Numbered from the stretch's first letter, positions 21,929 through 31,981 are shown. The stretch: DNA of 64,000 nucleotides from CAZSXS01 sp964611385 (GCA_964611385.1 CAZSXS010000002.1:30374-94373), one strand, 5' to 3'. Notes: generated by a model not told the origin, from the letters alone. Translations and numbers: made by a program.

Positions 21929-24900
21929 ATGAAAGGCAAGTCTCTTAAGTCTCTACTTTGCTATTTTATGTCTCTTGTACTGGTGCTGGTCTTGTTTAAC
22001 TTGCAAGACTTTGGACTAAAGGCTGCTCAGGCACAAACCATGCGGACAATCGCTGCTACTGTAACAGATTACAACAAGGGGTTCCTAACGATTAACGTTA
22101 CCTCTCCCGGTGGTCTTGTTACATCCGGCAGTTCTCTTACGACTGGGGGTTCTCTCACTACTAGCACTACAGCTGCAACAACGGACACCTTGCTTGCAGC
22201 GCCAGGCACAACTGTAACAGTAACGGTCAACCCGGTTAGCGGTAACCAACTACAGGCAGGAAGCCTTCAATATTTTGTTACCGGAATGCCTAGTGCTACC
22301 TCATCCATAGCTTTGAGCGGCACTGCTGGTACCTTTACCATGCCGGATGCAGACATCACGATTACGGCAACCTTTGAAATGATACCTGCTCCGCCAGTCA
22401 ACAGCTACAGCATCACTGTTGATTCAAGCATTACAAACGGAACGATTCTTGTTGACAAGACAACGGCAACTGCCGGTGATACCATCACAGTCACAGCCAA
22501 CGCCAATCCAGGATACATAACCAGCCCAGGGTCTTTACACTATACCAATGCGGCAAATAGCATTACGCCAATACCAGACCCAATCAATGGCTCAAATACG
22601 ACCACATTTTCTATGCCGTCGGAGAATATAACAGTTACGGGTGCATTTATGGTTGTGCCTTTGGGCACCTATACGGCCAATGTTGATGCAACCGTAGTCA
22701 ACGGTAGCATTTCCCTCAGTCCTACCAGCGGCACAGCAGGTACCTCCATTTCTGTGAGTGTGACTGCTAATGCAGGTTATGTCTACAAGCCGGGCAGCTT
22801 GGTCTACAAAACATCCAACGGTACATCTGTACCGATTACGGATCCGTCGAGTGGCACGACCAGTACTAGTTTTGATCTGCCGTCTGACAATGTAAGCGTT
22901 TTCTGTGTCTTTGAAGCGATTTCAACGGGTTCTTTCTTGATCAATGACGGATCTGCCTACACGAACGATCCAACCGTATGGCTCAGCTTTACGACCAACG
23001 GTTACCCCAAGGCTCAGATTGCAAATGACTCTTCTGTTCTTGACACCACTACGCAAGTAGATGTATCGGACACTGATAAGTATCAATGGACTTTAACACC
23101 CGGCGATGGAGTCAAGACTGTCTATGTACGCTTCATTCCTCCATATGCACCTTCTCTTTCCGCTTTACAGTATGTTTCAAAAACTATAACACTTGATACA
23201 GAAAAACCTGTAGTCAGCGGAGTACAATTTAATCAATCGTTTTACAATGTAAACGACTACATTAATATTGTTGCTGCTTCTCCAGAGAAGGGTCTGATCG
23301 CAGAAGCAGAGATTTTGGATGCCAGCGGCACAGTATTGAAAACAGTCTCTATGGGATACATCGGTCAAAATACAGCCGGAACCTATGACTATTCAACGAC
23401 TGTGAAATTGGAATCAGCCTCTTATCTCAAGGTAAGAGTTAAGATGAAGGACTTGGCAGGCAATGTATCCGATCCATCTACTAAGGATATCGCTTATGTT
23501 CAACAAAACGACATTCGTGGCAGATTGATGATGGGTTCGAGCGGTGCCTATTACCGTTATGTTGACCTGTATAAGGTATCTGACAACGGTACAACTTCAT
23601 ACTATGGTTCCACGCAAACCGATTGGAATGGTAACTTCTATTTCTATAAGGTTCCAAGTGGCACTTATCAAATCCGTGCAACTGGTGACTATTACCGTTA
23701 CAACGATTTTGTTTCGAATAATATTACAGTAAGCATCAGTTCGGATATCGGAACCTTCAATTTTGTTTCGAAATACCCATCCATAAGCTCCAATATTTCA
23801 GTACTTCGCTCTGATGGCAGCCCCATTGGTGCTCATATCTACCTGTATAACTGGAATCATGGCATCTACAACTATTACTCTGCCCCCAATGGCACTGTAA
23901 CTGCAACTGATCTGCCGCAAGACTCTGGTTACTACATGTATATCTATGACTTAAATTGGAACTATATTGGCAGCAAGAACTACTTTACGATCAGCAATAG
24001 CCTCACCTACACCTTACCCAATTCAAAAACCTTGACCGGTACAGCCTATTATCTGGATGCAAACGGTACAAAGGTTCCCATGTCGGATATTTATGTCAGC
24101 GCTTCCAGCGTTTATCCGTATGATGAATATCATGGGGTCGGTGCCTATACAGATGCAAACGGTCAGTATACACTGGACTTAAGAGAAGGCAGAACCTATT
24201 CGATTTACTCCTACAACTGGTCCGGAAAGTACAGTGACTACCCCTATGCTGCAGTGAACAACCATCAAGTTTCAATGGATTCTAACAGATCCTTGGATGT
24301 TGAATTCTATAAGGCCAATAAGATTTTTGGTAAGATTATGGATTCAACCACTGGCGCATTCCTTCCCAACGTTTGGCTGTACAACTATTCCTCTAACGGA
24401 TACTATGGCGACAGTGTCAGCGCAAATGATAAGGGTGAATATAGTATCAAAGCTGGTCGCGGCGACATTTCTATGTATGCCTATGACTGGAGTTGGCGCT
24501 ATGAGTACTTCTATGCCGACAAAAACAGCACCCCAGCTGTTCCCTCCTTCTCAAACACTGACAGCGGCGTAAACAAGGAGTACAATATAAGCTTAAGGCC
24601 TTGGGGCGTATCTTCTGCCTTTAATGGCGGAGGCAACTCAGTCGTCACCTCTCAGGAAGTTGTTCAAAAAGGAAACCGGAATATTAAAGTGAAGGTTAAT
24701 TATCAAAACAACTCCGGTCGAGACTTAAGCAATGTAAACATTAAGGCTATGCGTCCTCAGGGCGTTTCCCTCAGCAGCACCGGAAACAACTTGGACGAAA
24801 TTACTTTACCGCTCCTCAAAGCCGGTGAAAGCGGAAGCTTTAACTTCATGATCAACGTAGATGAAAGCTTCGTAGGCGATTCGATTTCTATTCCTGTCAA

Positions 24901-27900
24901 TGCAAACTTTGACGGATCTGTTTCGAACATCGGTACAGCTTACCTGAAGGTCATTTATGTGAAGTTAAGCGGAAATCCCGTTGCAGAAAAATCAAAAATG
25001 TACACCATTTACGGAGAGGCTACTCCCGGCACCGAGATCACCGTGTATCTGAAAGATGATTCCAAGCCTAATAAAAAGGGTAAGGTTGTCGGCACAGGTA
25101 CTCCGAACGGCAAATGGTATACCATTAAGTTTACAGCTCCAAGTACAGACGGTACTTATACGTATTTTGCAGAATCAAAATACAAAGAAGACCGTGCAAT
25201 CAGTAATGATATCACCGTAAAGGTTGACGACACGACTCCTTTTGTTAAGGATGTAGCGCTTTCATCCAGCGGTGGTACGAAGTCAGGCGTAAACGAATCG
25301 ACTGGTGTTGCTTCTTACACTGCTTTTGTAAATGGCGCATTGCAAGGTAGAGATATCAGCGTTGAGCTTACCCTCGGAAACGCAGATGCTTACACCTCAG
25401 CTACCGTTCGATTTGCAGGCAGAGAATACACAGCAACCAAAGACACAAATGGTGTCTTTAAGGCAACTGTCAGCGGTTGGAGCGGCAGCGGCACTAAGTC
25501 CATGGAATTCAAGGTCGGCGACCTTGTCTTCACCATAGCTGAAGTCGTTATCTTAATTGACCCCAGCGGTTATGTGTTTGATGCCTATTCAGGCCAGCTT
25601 CTTTCCGGAGCCCTTGCTGAATGCTATGAACTCGTAAACGGCAATTGGGTACAATGGAATGCACAAAAGTATGGTCAAGTCAATCCGCAAATAACCTTGG
25701 ATGATGGTAAATACGGCTGGATGGTACCAGAAGGCAGTTACAGAGTGGTTGTGAAGAAACCTGGTTACCAGACCTTTGATACCCTTAAGACAATTACAGG
25801 AAGTGCATACAATTATAATGATTTGACTGTTCTTCCTGAAAGACTGGATATCAATATCGGCCTAATTAGCACTGACCAGCCAATTGTTGTTTCGAGCTTC
25901 CCTGAGAATAACGGAACACTGGCTAAGGACGGTACGATTAAAGTTCTCTTTAACAAGGCGGTAGATCTAAGTACGCTTACCGCTCAGAACATAGTCGTAA
26001 CAAAAGTAGCTGACGGCTCCGTCATAAGCGGAACCATCGAACCCATTCAACAAGTCGTTTCTTTCAAGGCTGAACACACAGCAATTCAAGAGACTTATGT
26101 AATGGGCTTTAAGTTTACGGCTAACCCGAACGAATTCGAATCTGGGCAAAGATATAATGTGACCCTTGAACGCATTAGCGATCTACCACTCAGAGCAGAG
26201 GATGTCAATACACCATCTACTTTCTCAAGCCTGAGCGGTACCAATACGATTTTCAAGACTGGTTTTGTATTCAATGTAGCAGATAGTATTGCGTATTTGG
26301 CGAATCCAAGCCTTGGTTTTGCTGAAGGCTCTCTTGTGCCCATTGACGCATCCATAAAACTGAACTTTGCTGAAGCAATTAATCCAAGCTCGGCAAACAA
26401 CGCTACCATTAAGTTAGTATCCGGAAAAGGCGCTGCTGTTGAAGGCGACATTACGGTTACAGGTCAGGAAATTGAGTTTAAACCTTCGTCCACTCTTGAT
26501 TACTCCATGAACTATACCGTAAAGGTGAATGAATTTGTTCAAAGCACAGACAAGAAGGTTCTTCAAAATCCGTACGAAGCTTCGTTTATGACGGTTAACG
26601 CTACAGTTACCAATCCGGAAGTCCCAGCACCTCCGGTCGTAAACCCTCCTGTTACCCCGACACAGCCCCCAATGCCAATGCCAACACCAACGCCGACACC
26701 AGCTCCACCTTATTATACTGGTAGTTCAGATACTTCCTCCGACAGTTCAAGCAGCAGCACCAGCACCGATGTTGGTACACCTACTGTAGTTGAAGTCAAG
26801 AACACAGTTCCCGGCCAAGTAAACTGGGGTAAAATCATTGCAACGGCTAAATCAGCCAAAGCCAATACAATCATTGAAGCAAACATGGAGAAGGATACAA
26901 AACTTCCCGCTGATTTGCTGAAAGCAATCAAAGGTAAGAATGTTTCTGTTAAGCTGCTCATGGGCGAATTCACATGGGTCATTAACGGCAGAACCGTTGA
27001 AGATGTAGGCACACAGGCTACCTTTGATATGCAGGTTATCAAGCTTAATGACAAGAAACTTTCTGCTCTTGCGGAAAACACTGATTTGTTGCAGATTCAA
27101 CTGAAGCACAACGGTGCTTTCCCCTTCGCAGCAAAGCTGTACTTTATGCTTGACAAAAATCTTGCCGGTACAAAGGCTTATCTCTTGTACCAGGGTCAAA
27201 ACAATATGGAATACAGCGGCCAGGCTACGGTTGACAGAGATGGAATCGTATGCTTTACCTTTACCCATGCTTCCACCTACCTCGTTACCAACAGCATTTT
27301 GAAGAGCATGAGAGTTGAAGAAGTTGCTTCCACTGCTTTCATGGTTCCGTACTATGTTGAAAACGGTTCCCAGAAGCTTGTAAAGCTTAGTAAGCCTAAC
27401 GGTAAATACATTGAATTTATTGCTCCGAAGACCGCAGCTTACAATTACAAGAACAATCTGAAAGTCTATACCGATATCTATGGTCACTGGGCTTCAGACA
27501 GTATTCAATTTGTTTCTGCCAGAGAGCTTTTCTATGGCGTAACGGACAAGGAGTTTGCACCGGATAATTCCATGACTCGTGCTATGTTTGTTACGGTTTT
27601 AGGTAGGTTATATGGCGTTGATACAGCAAACTATGCTGACAACAACAGCTTTAGCGATGTTGCAAACGGCGAATGGTTTACACCGTATGTACTCTGGGCT
27701 GCTGAAAACAAGATTGTTAGTGGTGTAGGCGGAGACTTGTTTGATCCTTACGCCCCTGTTACCCATGAGCAAATGGCGTTGATTGTTGCAAATTACTCTC
27801 AATTCATTAACCATTCCTACATCAATAACAGCAGCACTCAATTTACGGATGCCTCCAAGATTTCATCTTGGGCTTATGGCGCAGTATCAACACTGAACGG

Positions 27901-28009
27901 AGCTGGACTCTTAGGCTTTGCCAAGGATACTTTCCAACCGCAGGCTGAATCCACCAGAGCCGAAATCAGTACCGTACTGCATAGAATGATTGAAAGCATC
28001 GTTGAATAA
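21929..28009 (+). CDS. Giant SLH-anchored cell-surface protein
   Basis: A 2026-residue secreted protein. The signal peptide is residues 1-35 (ends AQA). Three to four InlB-B/bacterial repeat-like modules follow to about residue 330 (each with a VTVTVNP or ITVTANANPGY strand and a GSLxY turn). A long region to about 900 is very rich in Tyr, Asn and Ser and resembles carboxypeptidase-regulatory/Cna-B beta sandwiches. Two SbsA-type Ig domains (Big_5; FPENNGTLAKDG, IKVLFNKAV) start near 1317. A Pro/Thr-rich linker is at about 1564-1597. Three SLH domains fill about 1849-2026 and would bind pyruvylated wall polymer. No enzyme motif is seen, so an S-layer or adhesin role is inferred. Confidence 0.9.
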   Translation: MKGKSLKSLLCYFMSLVLVLVLFNLQDFGLKAAQAQTMRTIAATVTDYNKGFLTINVTSPGGLVTSGSSLTTGGSLTTSTTAATTDTLLAAPGTTVTVTVNPVSGNQLQAGSLQYFVTGMPSATSSIALSGTAGTFTMPDADITITATFEMIPAPPVNSYSITVDSSITNGTILVDKTTATAGDTITVTANANPGYITSPGSLHYTNAANSITPIPDPINGSNTTTFSMPSENITVTGAFMVVPLGTYTANVDATVVNGSISLSPTSGTAGTSISVSVTANAGYVYKPGSLVYKTSNGTSVPITDPSSGTTSTSFDLPSDNVSVFCVFEAISTGSFLINDGSAYTNDPTVWLSFTTNGYPKAQIANDSSVLDTTTQVDVSDTDKYQWTLTPGDGVKTVYVRFIPPYAPSLSALQYVSKTITLDTEKPVVSGVQFNQSFYNVNDYINIVAASPEKGLIAEAEILDASGTVLKTVSMGYIGQNTAGTYDYSTTVKLESASYLKVRVKMKDLAGNVSDPSTKDIAYVQQNDIRGRLMMGSSGAYYRYVDLYKVSDNGTTSYYGSTQTDWNGNFYFYKVPSGTYQIRATGDYYRYNDFVSNNITVSISSDIGTFNFVSKYPSISSNISVLRSDGSPIGAHIYLYNWNHGIYNYYSAPNGTVTATDLPQDSGYYMYIYDLNWNYIGSKNYFTISNSLTYTLPNSKTLTGTAYYLDANGTKVPMSDIYVSASSVYPYDEYHGVGAYTDANGQYTLDLREGRTYSIYSYNWSGKYSDYPYAAVNNHQVSMDSNRSLDVEFYKANKIFGKIMDSTTGAFLPNVWLYNYSSNGYYGDSVSANDKGEYSIKAGRGDISMYAYDWSWRYEYFYADKNSTPAVPSFSNTDSGVNKEYNISLRPWGVSSAFNGGGNSVVTSQEVVQKGNRNIKVKVNYQNNSGRDLSNVNIKAMRPQGVSLSSTGNNLDEITLPLLKAGESGSFNFMINVDESFVGDSISIPVNANFDGSVSNIGTAYLKVIYVKLSGNPVAEKSKMYTIYGEATPGTEITVYLKDDSKPNKKGKVVGTGTPNGKWYTIKFTAPSTDGTYTYFAESKYKEDRAISNDITVKVDDTTPFVKDVALSSSGGTKSGVNESTGVASYTAFVNGALQGRDISVELTLGNADAYTSATVRFAGREYTATKDTNGVFKATVSGWSGSGTKSMEFKVGDLVFTIAEVVILIDPSGYVFDAYSGQLLSGALAECYELVNGNWVQWNAQKYGQVNPQITLDDGKYGWMVPEGSYRVVVKKPGYQTFDTLKTITGSAYNYNDLTVLPERLDINIGLISTDQPIVVSSFPENNGTLAKDGTIKVLFNKAVDLSTLTAQNIVVTKVADGSVISGTIEPIQQVVSFKAEHTAIQETYVMGFKFTANPNEFESGQRYNVTLERISDLPLRAEDVNTPSTFSSLSGTNTIFKTGFVFNVADSIAYLANPSLGFAEGSLVPIDASIKLNFAEAINPSSANNATIKLVSGKGAAVEGDITVTGQEIEFKPSSTLDYSMNYTVKVNEFVQSTDKKVLQNPYEASFMTVNATVTNPEVPAPPVVNPPVTPTQPPMPMPTPTPTPAPPYYTGSSDTSSDSSSSSTSTDVGTPTVVEVKNTVPGQVNWGKIIATAKSAKANTIIEANMEKDTKLPADLLKAIKGKNVSVKLLMGEFTWVINGRTVEDVGTQATFDMQVIKLNDKKLSALAENTDLLQIQLKHNGAFPFAAKLYFMLDKNLAGTKAYLLYQGQNNMEYSGQATVDRDGIVCFTFTHASTYLVTNSILKSMRVEEVASTAFMVPYYVENGSQKLVKLSKPNGKYIEFIAPKTAAYNYKNNLKVYTDIYGHWASDSIQFVSARELFYGVTDKEFAPDNSMTRAMFVTVLGRLYGVDTANYADNNSFSDVANGEWFTPYVLWAAENKIVSGVGGDLFDPYAPVTHEQMALIVANYSQFINHSYINNSSTQFTDASKISSWAYGAVSTLNGAGLLGFAKDTFQPQAESTRAEISTVLHRMIESIVE

Positions 28010-28058
28010 ACCACTTGTTCGTTGATCGGTTAACTTTGCTTTCTTGAAGACGTACTAC

Positions 28059-28102
28059 AAAAAACAGAATCAGATTGTTCATTCAATCTGATTCTGTTTT
28101 TT
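28059..28102 (+). terminator. Rho-independent terminator of the S-layer-like gene
   Basis: Perfect 19-base arms (AAAAAACAGAATCAGATTG and complement) around TTCATT, ending in T6, 49 bases after the stop. Confidence 0.95.
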
Positions 28103-28145
28103 ATTGAGCTTGCTTAAGCCTGACGATTTTTGCTTTTGTTTATTA

Positions 28146-28174
28146 TTGAATTGAAAAGCTGTTTTCGTTATACT
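28146..28174 (+). promoter_or_regulatory. Predicted promoter of the DUF1294 gene
   Basis: TTGAAT (28146-28151), a 17-base spacer and TATACT (28169-28174), 25 bases before the ATG. Confidence 0.55.
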
Positions 28175-28199
28175 GGAAAGTAAAAAAGGGGGGACTGAA

Positions 28200-28502
28200 A
28201 TGGATCGGATAGTAATGATCATTTTGGCGGTGGTTTACATAGCATGGAATCTGCTTGTTTTTTTTCTGTATGGCTTGGACAAGCAAAAAGCTCGTCGGGG
28301 TCAATGGAGAATCAGTGAAAGAATGCTGATGGGTTCTGCCATATTGATGGGCGGCCTGGGCGCTTTGTACGGGATGAAGCTCTTTCGCCACAAAACAAAG
28401 CATATGAAATTTCGAGTGGGAGTGCCCTTGGCCTTCCTGTTTAACCTAGGAATTGCCGCAGGTGTGATTTATTTTATTGTTGTCAAAGTAATTGAATTAT
28501 GA
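28200..28502 (+). CDS. DUF1294 family membrane protein
   Basis: A 100-residue protein with three hydrophobic helices (about 5-25, 42-60, 75-96). The family motif LYGLDKQKARRGQWRISERML follows the first helix (seen as YGLDKQKARRG and WRISERML), then MGGLGALYGMKLFRHKTKH. These residues define DUF1294, small membrane proteins of unknown function often stand-alone or fused to cold-shock domains. AGGGGGGACTGAA precedes the ATG. It is a single-gene unit, and the candidate left end of a TnpB element starts just after it. Confidence 0.85.
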   Translation: MDRIVMIILAVVYIAWNLLVFFLYGLDKQKARRGQWRISERMLMGSAILMGGLGALYGMKLFRHKTKHMKFRVGVPLAFLFNLGIAAGVIYFIVVKVIEL

Positions 28503-28704
28503 TAAACTTCAAACATAATTTTTCAACAATAAACGCTTAAACCGCCTTGGAGGGTGCTAACAGCTAAAGAATATTTATAAAACCCTATAAAAACATCTTG
28601 ATATAAATAATAGTAGTTGCCATACTATGTCATGATGATACTATGTAGTTACAAGGCAACCGTGCCATTAAAGCTAAAAGGATGGTAAAAGGAACCTCTT
28701 AAAG

Positions 28705-29825
28705 ATGATAAAATCAGTGAAAGTACGGCTAAGGCCGACCAAGGAAGAAGAAATACAGTTGCGAAAGTCAGCAGGAGTTGCTCGTTTTGCATACAACTGG
28801 GCGTTGGCACGAGAGAAGGAAAATCGTGATAGCGGTGGTAAGTTCCTAAACGACCAAGCATTGAGGAAGGAATTTACGCAGCTAAAACAAAAAGAAGAAT
28901 ATGCATGGCTTTACGAAACGAGTAACAACATAAGCAAGCAATCAAGGACGCTTACGACGCTTATAAGCGTTTTTTCAATGGTCAGGCTTGCTTTCCGAAA
29001 TTCAAAAGCAAAAGACGCACAGCTCCGAAGTTTTATAACGACAATATCAAGCTAAAATTTAAAGACGGTAAGTTTTTGATAGAAAAGGTTGGTTGGGTCA
29101 GCGTATCAGAATCGGAACGAATAAGTGCAGAGAAATTTCATAATCCAAGGATTTCATTTGACAGTAAATACTGGTACATAAGCGTAGGCATTGATATGTG
29201 CCAGCCTAAAGTTGAATTAACAGAAGAATCAATCGGTATTGATGTTGGCATAAAAGAATTAGCTATTTGTTCAAACGAAATGAAGTTTGAAAATATAAAC
29301 AAGACCAAAAAGGCAAGAAAACAAGCGAAAAAACTACGCCGGTTACAGCGTAAAGTATCTCGTAAATACGAGAAAAACAAAAACGGAAAGGAGTATGTCA
29401 AAACTCGTAATGTTATAAAACTCGAAAAACAAATAAGGCTGATATACCGAAAGATAGCCAATATACGTCTGAATCATATTCATCAAGCAACAACGGCTAT
29501 AGTGAAAACCAAGCCAAGCCGTGTAGTAGTGGAGAATTTGAATATTAAAGGAATGATGAAAAACAGACACTTGTCAAAGGCTATCGGTGAGCAGGGATTT
29601 AACCTTTTCATGAGTATTCTTCTGTACAAATGCGTACATTACGGCATTGACTTCATAAAAGCCGATCGATTTTATCCATCGTCCAAAACATGCTGTAAAT
29701 GCGGATTTATAAAGAAAAAGTTGAAGCTAACAGAAAGAGTATATAAATGCCCTGTTTGTCAAAACGAAATCGACCGGGACTATCAAGCAAGTATAAATCT
29801 TGCGAGATATATAGATACAGCGTGA
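28705..29825 (+). pseudogene. tnpB: TnpB (IS200/IS605-family RNA-guided nuclease), frameshifted
   Basis: The first 79 residues (MIKSVKVRLRPTKEEE to SNNISKQ) and the rest, read in another frame from 28938 (AIKDAYDAYKRFFNGQ onward), together make a full-length TnpB of about 373 residues. The break is at AGCAAGCA (28933-28940), where the expected third AGCA seems missing (a 4-bp contraction). The RuvC residues are intact: IGIDVGIKELAI, VVVENLNIKGM and EIDRDYQASINLA, with a zinc finger CCKCG...CPVC between them. No tnpA is nearby, so it is an IS1341-like solo tnpB. The left flank has a GTTGCC/GGCAAC hairpin (28616-28660). Unless the frame is restored during expression the protein is dead. Confidence 0.85.
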
Positions 29826-29965
29826 AAAGAAAAAAATAGATCAGTACCGTTCGTTGTACGGGAATATAAGCCTTTGGAGCGTCAAACAAACGAAAGTAGC
29901 GGAAGTTTTGCAAAATCGGACGCGTTGAACAAGGAATAAACTTTTTCGACTTGTTATAGAGTTTT
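29826..29965 (+). ncRNA. Candidate omega-RNA / right end of the TnpB element
   Basis: The 140 bases after tnpB contain a CCGTTCGTTGTACGG hairpin followed by GAATATAAGCCTTTGGAGCG, which resembles the conserved AAGCCTxTGGAG scaffold of omega-RNAs at the 3' end of tnpB genes. No protein is encoded here. The exact guide boundary, which would mark the right end of the element, cannot be fixed by eye. Confidence 0.5.
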
Positions 29966-29973
29966 ATAAGGTT

Positions 29974-30837
29974 TTGACAACGGTAAGTGTGAATAGAGTA
30001 TCCCAGATCCTGTGTTATATTATCTTTGTGGGGGCGTTTTTCAGACTGTCTTTTGCCTCCGAAACCTTTGACCAGACAAGCATCAAGGAAAAGGCTTTTT
30101 CTCCTGATCGCATTCCGTCCGTCAGCACTATAGACACCTCCTCCGGATATATTGCAGGTGAGGTGGCTCAGTTTTGGATGACCATCCCCAAACAATGGAA
30201 TGGATTTGTCGTTGTTGACCGTGAAAAGTTGGACTTTGCTGCCACCGGTGTGGAAAAGCTTGTTTTTTCCTACGTATCAGAAAACAAAATCTACAGACCG
30301 GCTAAATTAATGGAGTTTTACGTTTTTGATAAAAAGCTTTGGCAAACCATAGAATTTAAAAAAATCGCTGAAACGCAAAAGTATTTTTTTGCAGTCTTGA
30401 CTTATCCCAATACCTTTACTGGGGTTACGGATTCTAATTTGTTTGATTATTATTTAGAGCAGGTTAGCAATGATGATTTTGTTATCAGTATGATTGGCTT
30501 TCCGGATGATCAAAGGTTTCTTGTAAGTGAGACAGTCACAGTAAACGGCAAGCGCTTAAAATCAAAAATTTACAAGGATGATAAGGTCTATGTTCCCGTG
30601 CGAGAGGTTTGTGAGGCTTTGGGCTATTCGGTGGGCTGGTTGGGTAAGGAAAAGGCCGTTACGATCTCTGGAAAGAATCGATATTTTTTGATGCTTACAA
30701 AGGAAACAGAGTTGTATCAAAACTACAAGGTCTTGACAGTGGATGGAAAAGCCTATGTGTCTTTGTTGTTCTTTATTAATTCGCTGAATACCAACGTGGA
30801 AGTAGACGAAGATTTTAATGTTACGATTAAGGAATAA
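29974..30837 (+). CDS. Secreted protein with copper amine oxidase N-terminal-like (stalk) domain
   Basis: Up to 287 residues. A hydrophobic N-terminus (ILCYIIFVGAFFRLSFAS) is a likely signal peptide. Residues 60-180 form an unrecognised, aromatic-rich domain. Residues about 185-287 carry the pattern of the copper amine oxidase N-terminal stalk repeat: VTVNGKRLKSKIYKDDKVYVPVREVCEALGYSVGW and KAVTI..., then a second VDGKAYVSLLFFIN. These domains occur in many Clostridial surface proteins and do not imply oxidase activity. The start is uncertain: TTG at 29974, GTG at 29989 or an original start cut off by the TnpB element just upstream. The ribosome binding site is poor. Confidence 0.75.
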   Translation: MTTVSVNRVSQILCYIIFVGAFFRLSFASETFDQTSIKEKAFSPDRIPSVSTIDTSSGYIAGEVAQFWMTIPKQWNGFVVVDREKLDFAATGVEKLVFSYVSENKIYRPAKLMEFYVFDKKLWQTIEFKKIAETQKYFFAVLTYPNTFTGVTDSNLFDYYLEQVSNDDFVISMIGFPDDQRFLVSETVTVNGKRLKSKIYKDDKVYVPVREVCEALGYSVGWLGKEKAVTISGKNRYFLMLTKETELYQNYKVLTVDGKAYVSLLFFINSLNTNVEVDEDFNVTIKE

Positions 30838-30866
30838 AAAGAAAAGAAAGGGCAGACTAAAGAGAA

Positions 30867-31358
30867 ATGGTACAAGTAAAATTTGTTTTGGGTATGGGAA
30901 GTACAGACGAGGAAAAGAGCTGCTATAATGATGCGCTTACGATCAGAAAAGAAGTGTTCATCAAGGAGCAAGGCGTGGATGAAGCCATGGAACTGGACGG
31001 AGTTGACGATGTTGCAATCCACTTGGTCTTGTATCATGATGAAAAGCCTGTAGCCACAGGCCGGATTGTTTTTAGAGAAGAAAATAATGAAACAAAGGTG
31101 TTTTTGACTCGGATAGCGGTTCTTGAAGATGAAAGAAAAAAGGGATATGGTGAATTTGCGGTACGACTCTTGATTCGACAAGCCTATGACGGAGGCTGGG
31201 AAAGTCAATTTATACATTCGCAGCTGTCGGCCAGAGGATTTTATGAAAAGCTTGGATTTACTTGCTTTGGAGAAGTGTTTTATGAAGCGGGAATCCCTCA
31301 TGTAAACATGGTTCATGAGGGAGATGTAGGTGGATGTACAAAGCACTGTACTTCCTAG
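30867..31358 (+). CDS. GNAT family N-acetyltransferase
   Basis: A 163-residue acetyltransferase of the YjcF/ElaA-like type: IRKEVFIKEQGVDEAMELDGVDDVAIHLVLY at the start, the acetyl-CoA strand VFLTRIAVLEDERKKGYGEFAV (the Q/RxxGxG/A turn here is RKKGYGE) and the C-terminal SQLSARGFYEKLGFTCFGEVF. It transfers an acetyl group from acetyl-CoA to an unknown amine. It starts 29 bases after the previous gene with AAAGGGCAG upstream. The last residues (GGCTKHCTS) run up to a hairpin repeat that begins 9 bases after the stop. Confidence 0.88.
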   Translation: MVQVKFVLGMGSTDEEKSCYNDALTIRKEVFIKEQGVDEAMELDGVDDVAIHLVLYHDEKPVATGRIVFREENNETKVFLTRIAVLEDERKKGYGEFAVRLLIRQAYDGGWESQFIHSQLSARGFYEKLGFTCFGEVFYEAGIPHVNMVHEGDVGGCTKHCTS

Positions 31359-31366
31359 GCTGAACG

Positions 31367-31469
31367 TATACTCAGTCTCTTCAACATTTACCAAGCCACC
31401 ATCATTCAACCCGCTTAAATTCTATTGTTTGGGGCGGCGGCTTTGCAAAGCTGAACGTGACTGAGGATA
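31367..31469 (+). repeat. Dispersed 103-bp hairpin repeat, copy C
   Basis: Ends TATACTCAGTC and GACTGAGGATA pair over 10 of 11 bases. The core is TTCTATTGTTTGGGGCGGCGGCTTTGCAAAGCTGAACGTGAC, given here as landmarks CTATTGTTTGGGG and GCTTTGCAAAGCTG. It lies between convergent genes, 2 bases before the stop of the next one. Confidence 0.85.
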
Positions 31470-31471
31470 GC

Positions 31472-31981
31472 TTAGGATTTTTTGATGCCTTTGGTGAGGG
31501 ATGAAAGCTTGTTCTTTGTGGCATCCAAAATGTTTCCTTTGCTTCCTTTTTGTTTCGCTTTTCTGGCTTTTTCCATTTCTTTTAACTCGTGCTTCGATTT
31601 CAGGCCCTTCATATCTACTATATAAATGCCGGCTAGATAAACTGCCGCATTTTTATTCACGGGCAAGGCTTCGAAAACCCGTTTATCACACATCAGCGTC
31701 ATTATTTGTGGGCCGATCTTTGCCTTGACCAGAGGCATTTTCATAAACTTATACAGCTTTGGCATTTGCTCGGTTACAACCTTCGGAAGGTTAGCATTTT
31801 CAAGCTTGTCCTTCTTTTTGTCGATGACATAAATGGTAACCAGTGTTTTGGACTTTTCGATCATGGACTGCTGCTCTGTCACCTTTTTGGACGTCCACTT
31901 GTTCAAAAAGTATAAACCCGCAATGATGAGCGCCAAGCCCACAAAGACTAATACAATGATGTCGCTGCCGGTTAGATTCAT
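31472..31981 (-). CDS. Membrane-anchored conserved hypothetical protein
   Basis: A 169-residue protein with one N-terminal transmembrane helix (about 7-27, DIIVLVFVGLALIIAGLYFL) and a soluble Lys-rich remainder. A central domain reads TLVTIYVIDKKKDKL, VTEQMPKLYKFMKMPLVKAKIGPQIMTLMCDKRVFEALPVNKNAAVYLAGIYIVDM, so it is a folded alpha/beta region rather than low complexity. The tail (KNKLSSLTKGIKKS) is strongly basic. The ATG at 31981 is chosen because AAGGAGAGG lies 5-9 bases before it; a start at 32002 would include the Shine-Dalgarno bases as codons. I recognise no family with certainty. It may interact with the membrane or nucleic acid. Confidence 0.7.
   Translation of the reverse strand: MNLTGSDIIVLVFVGLALIIAGLYFLNKWTSKKVTEQQSMIEKSKTLVTIYVIDKKKDKLENANLPKVVTEQMPKLYKFMKMPLVKAKIGPQIMTLMCDKRVFEALPVNKNAAVYLAGIYIVDMKGLKSKHELKEMEKARKAKQKGSKGNILDATKNKLSSLTKGIKKS

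Noticed and set aside
26852..27487. A 211-codon minus-strand frame within the S-layer gene
   Set aside because: Antisense shadow of a strongly supported gene, without start signals.
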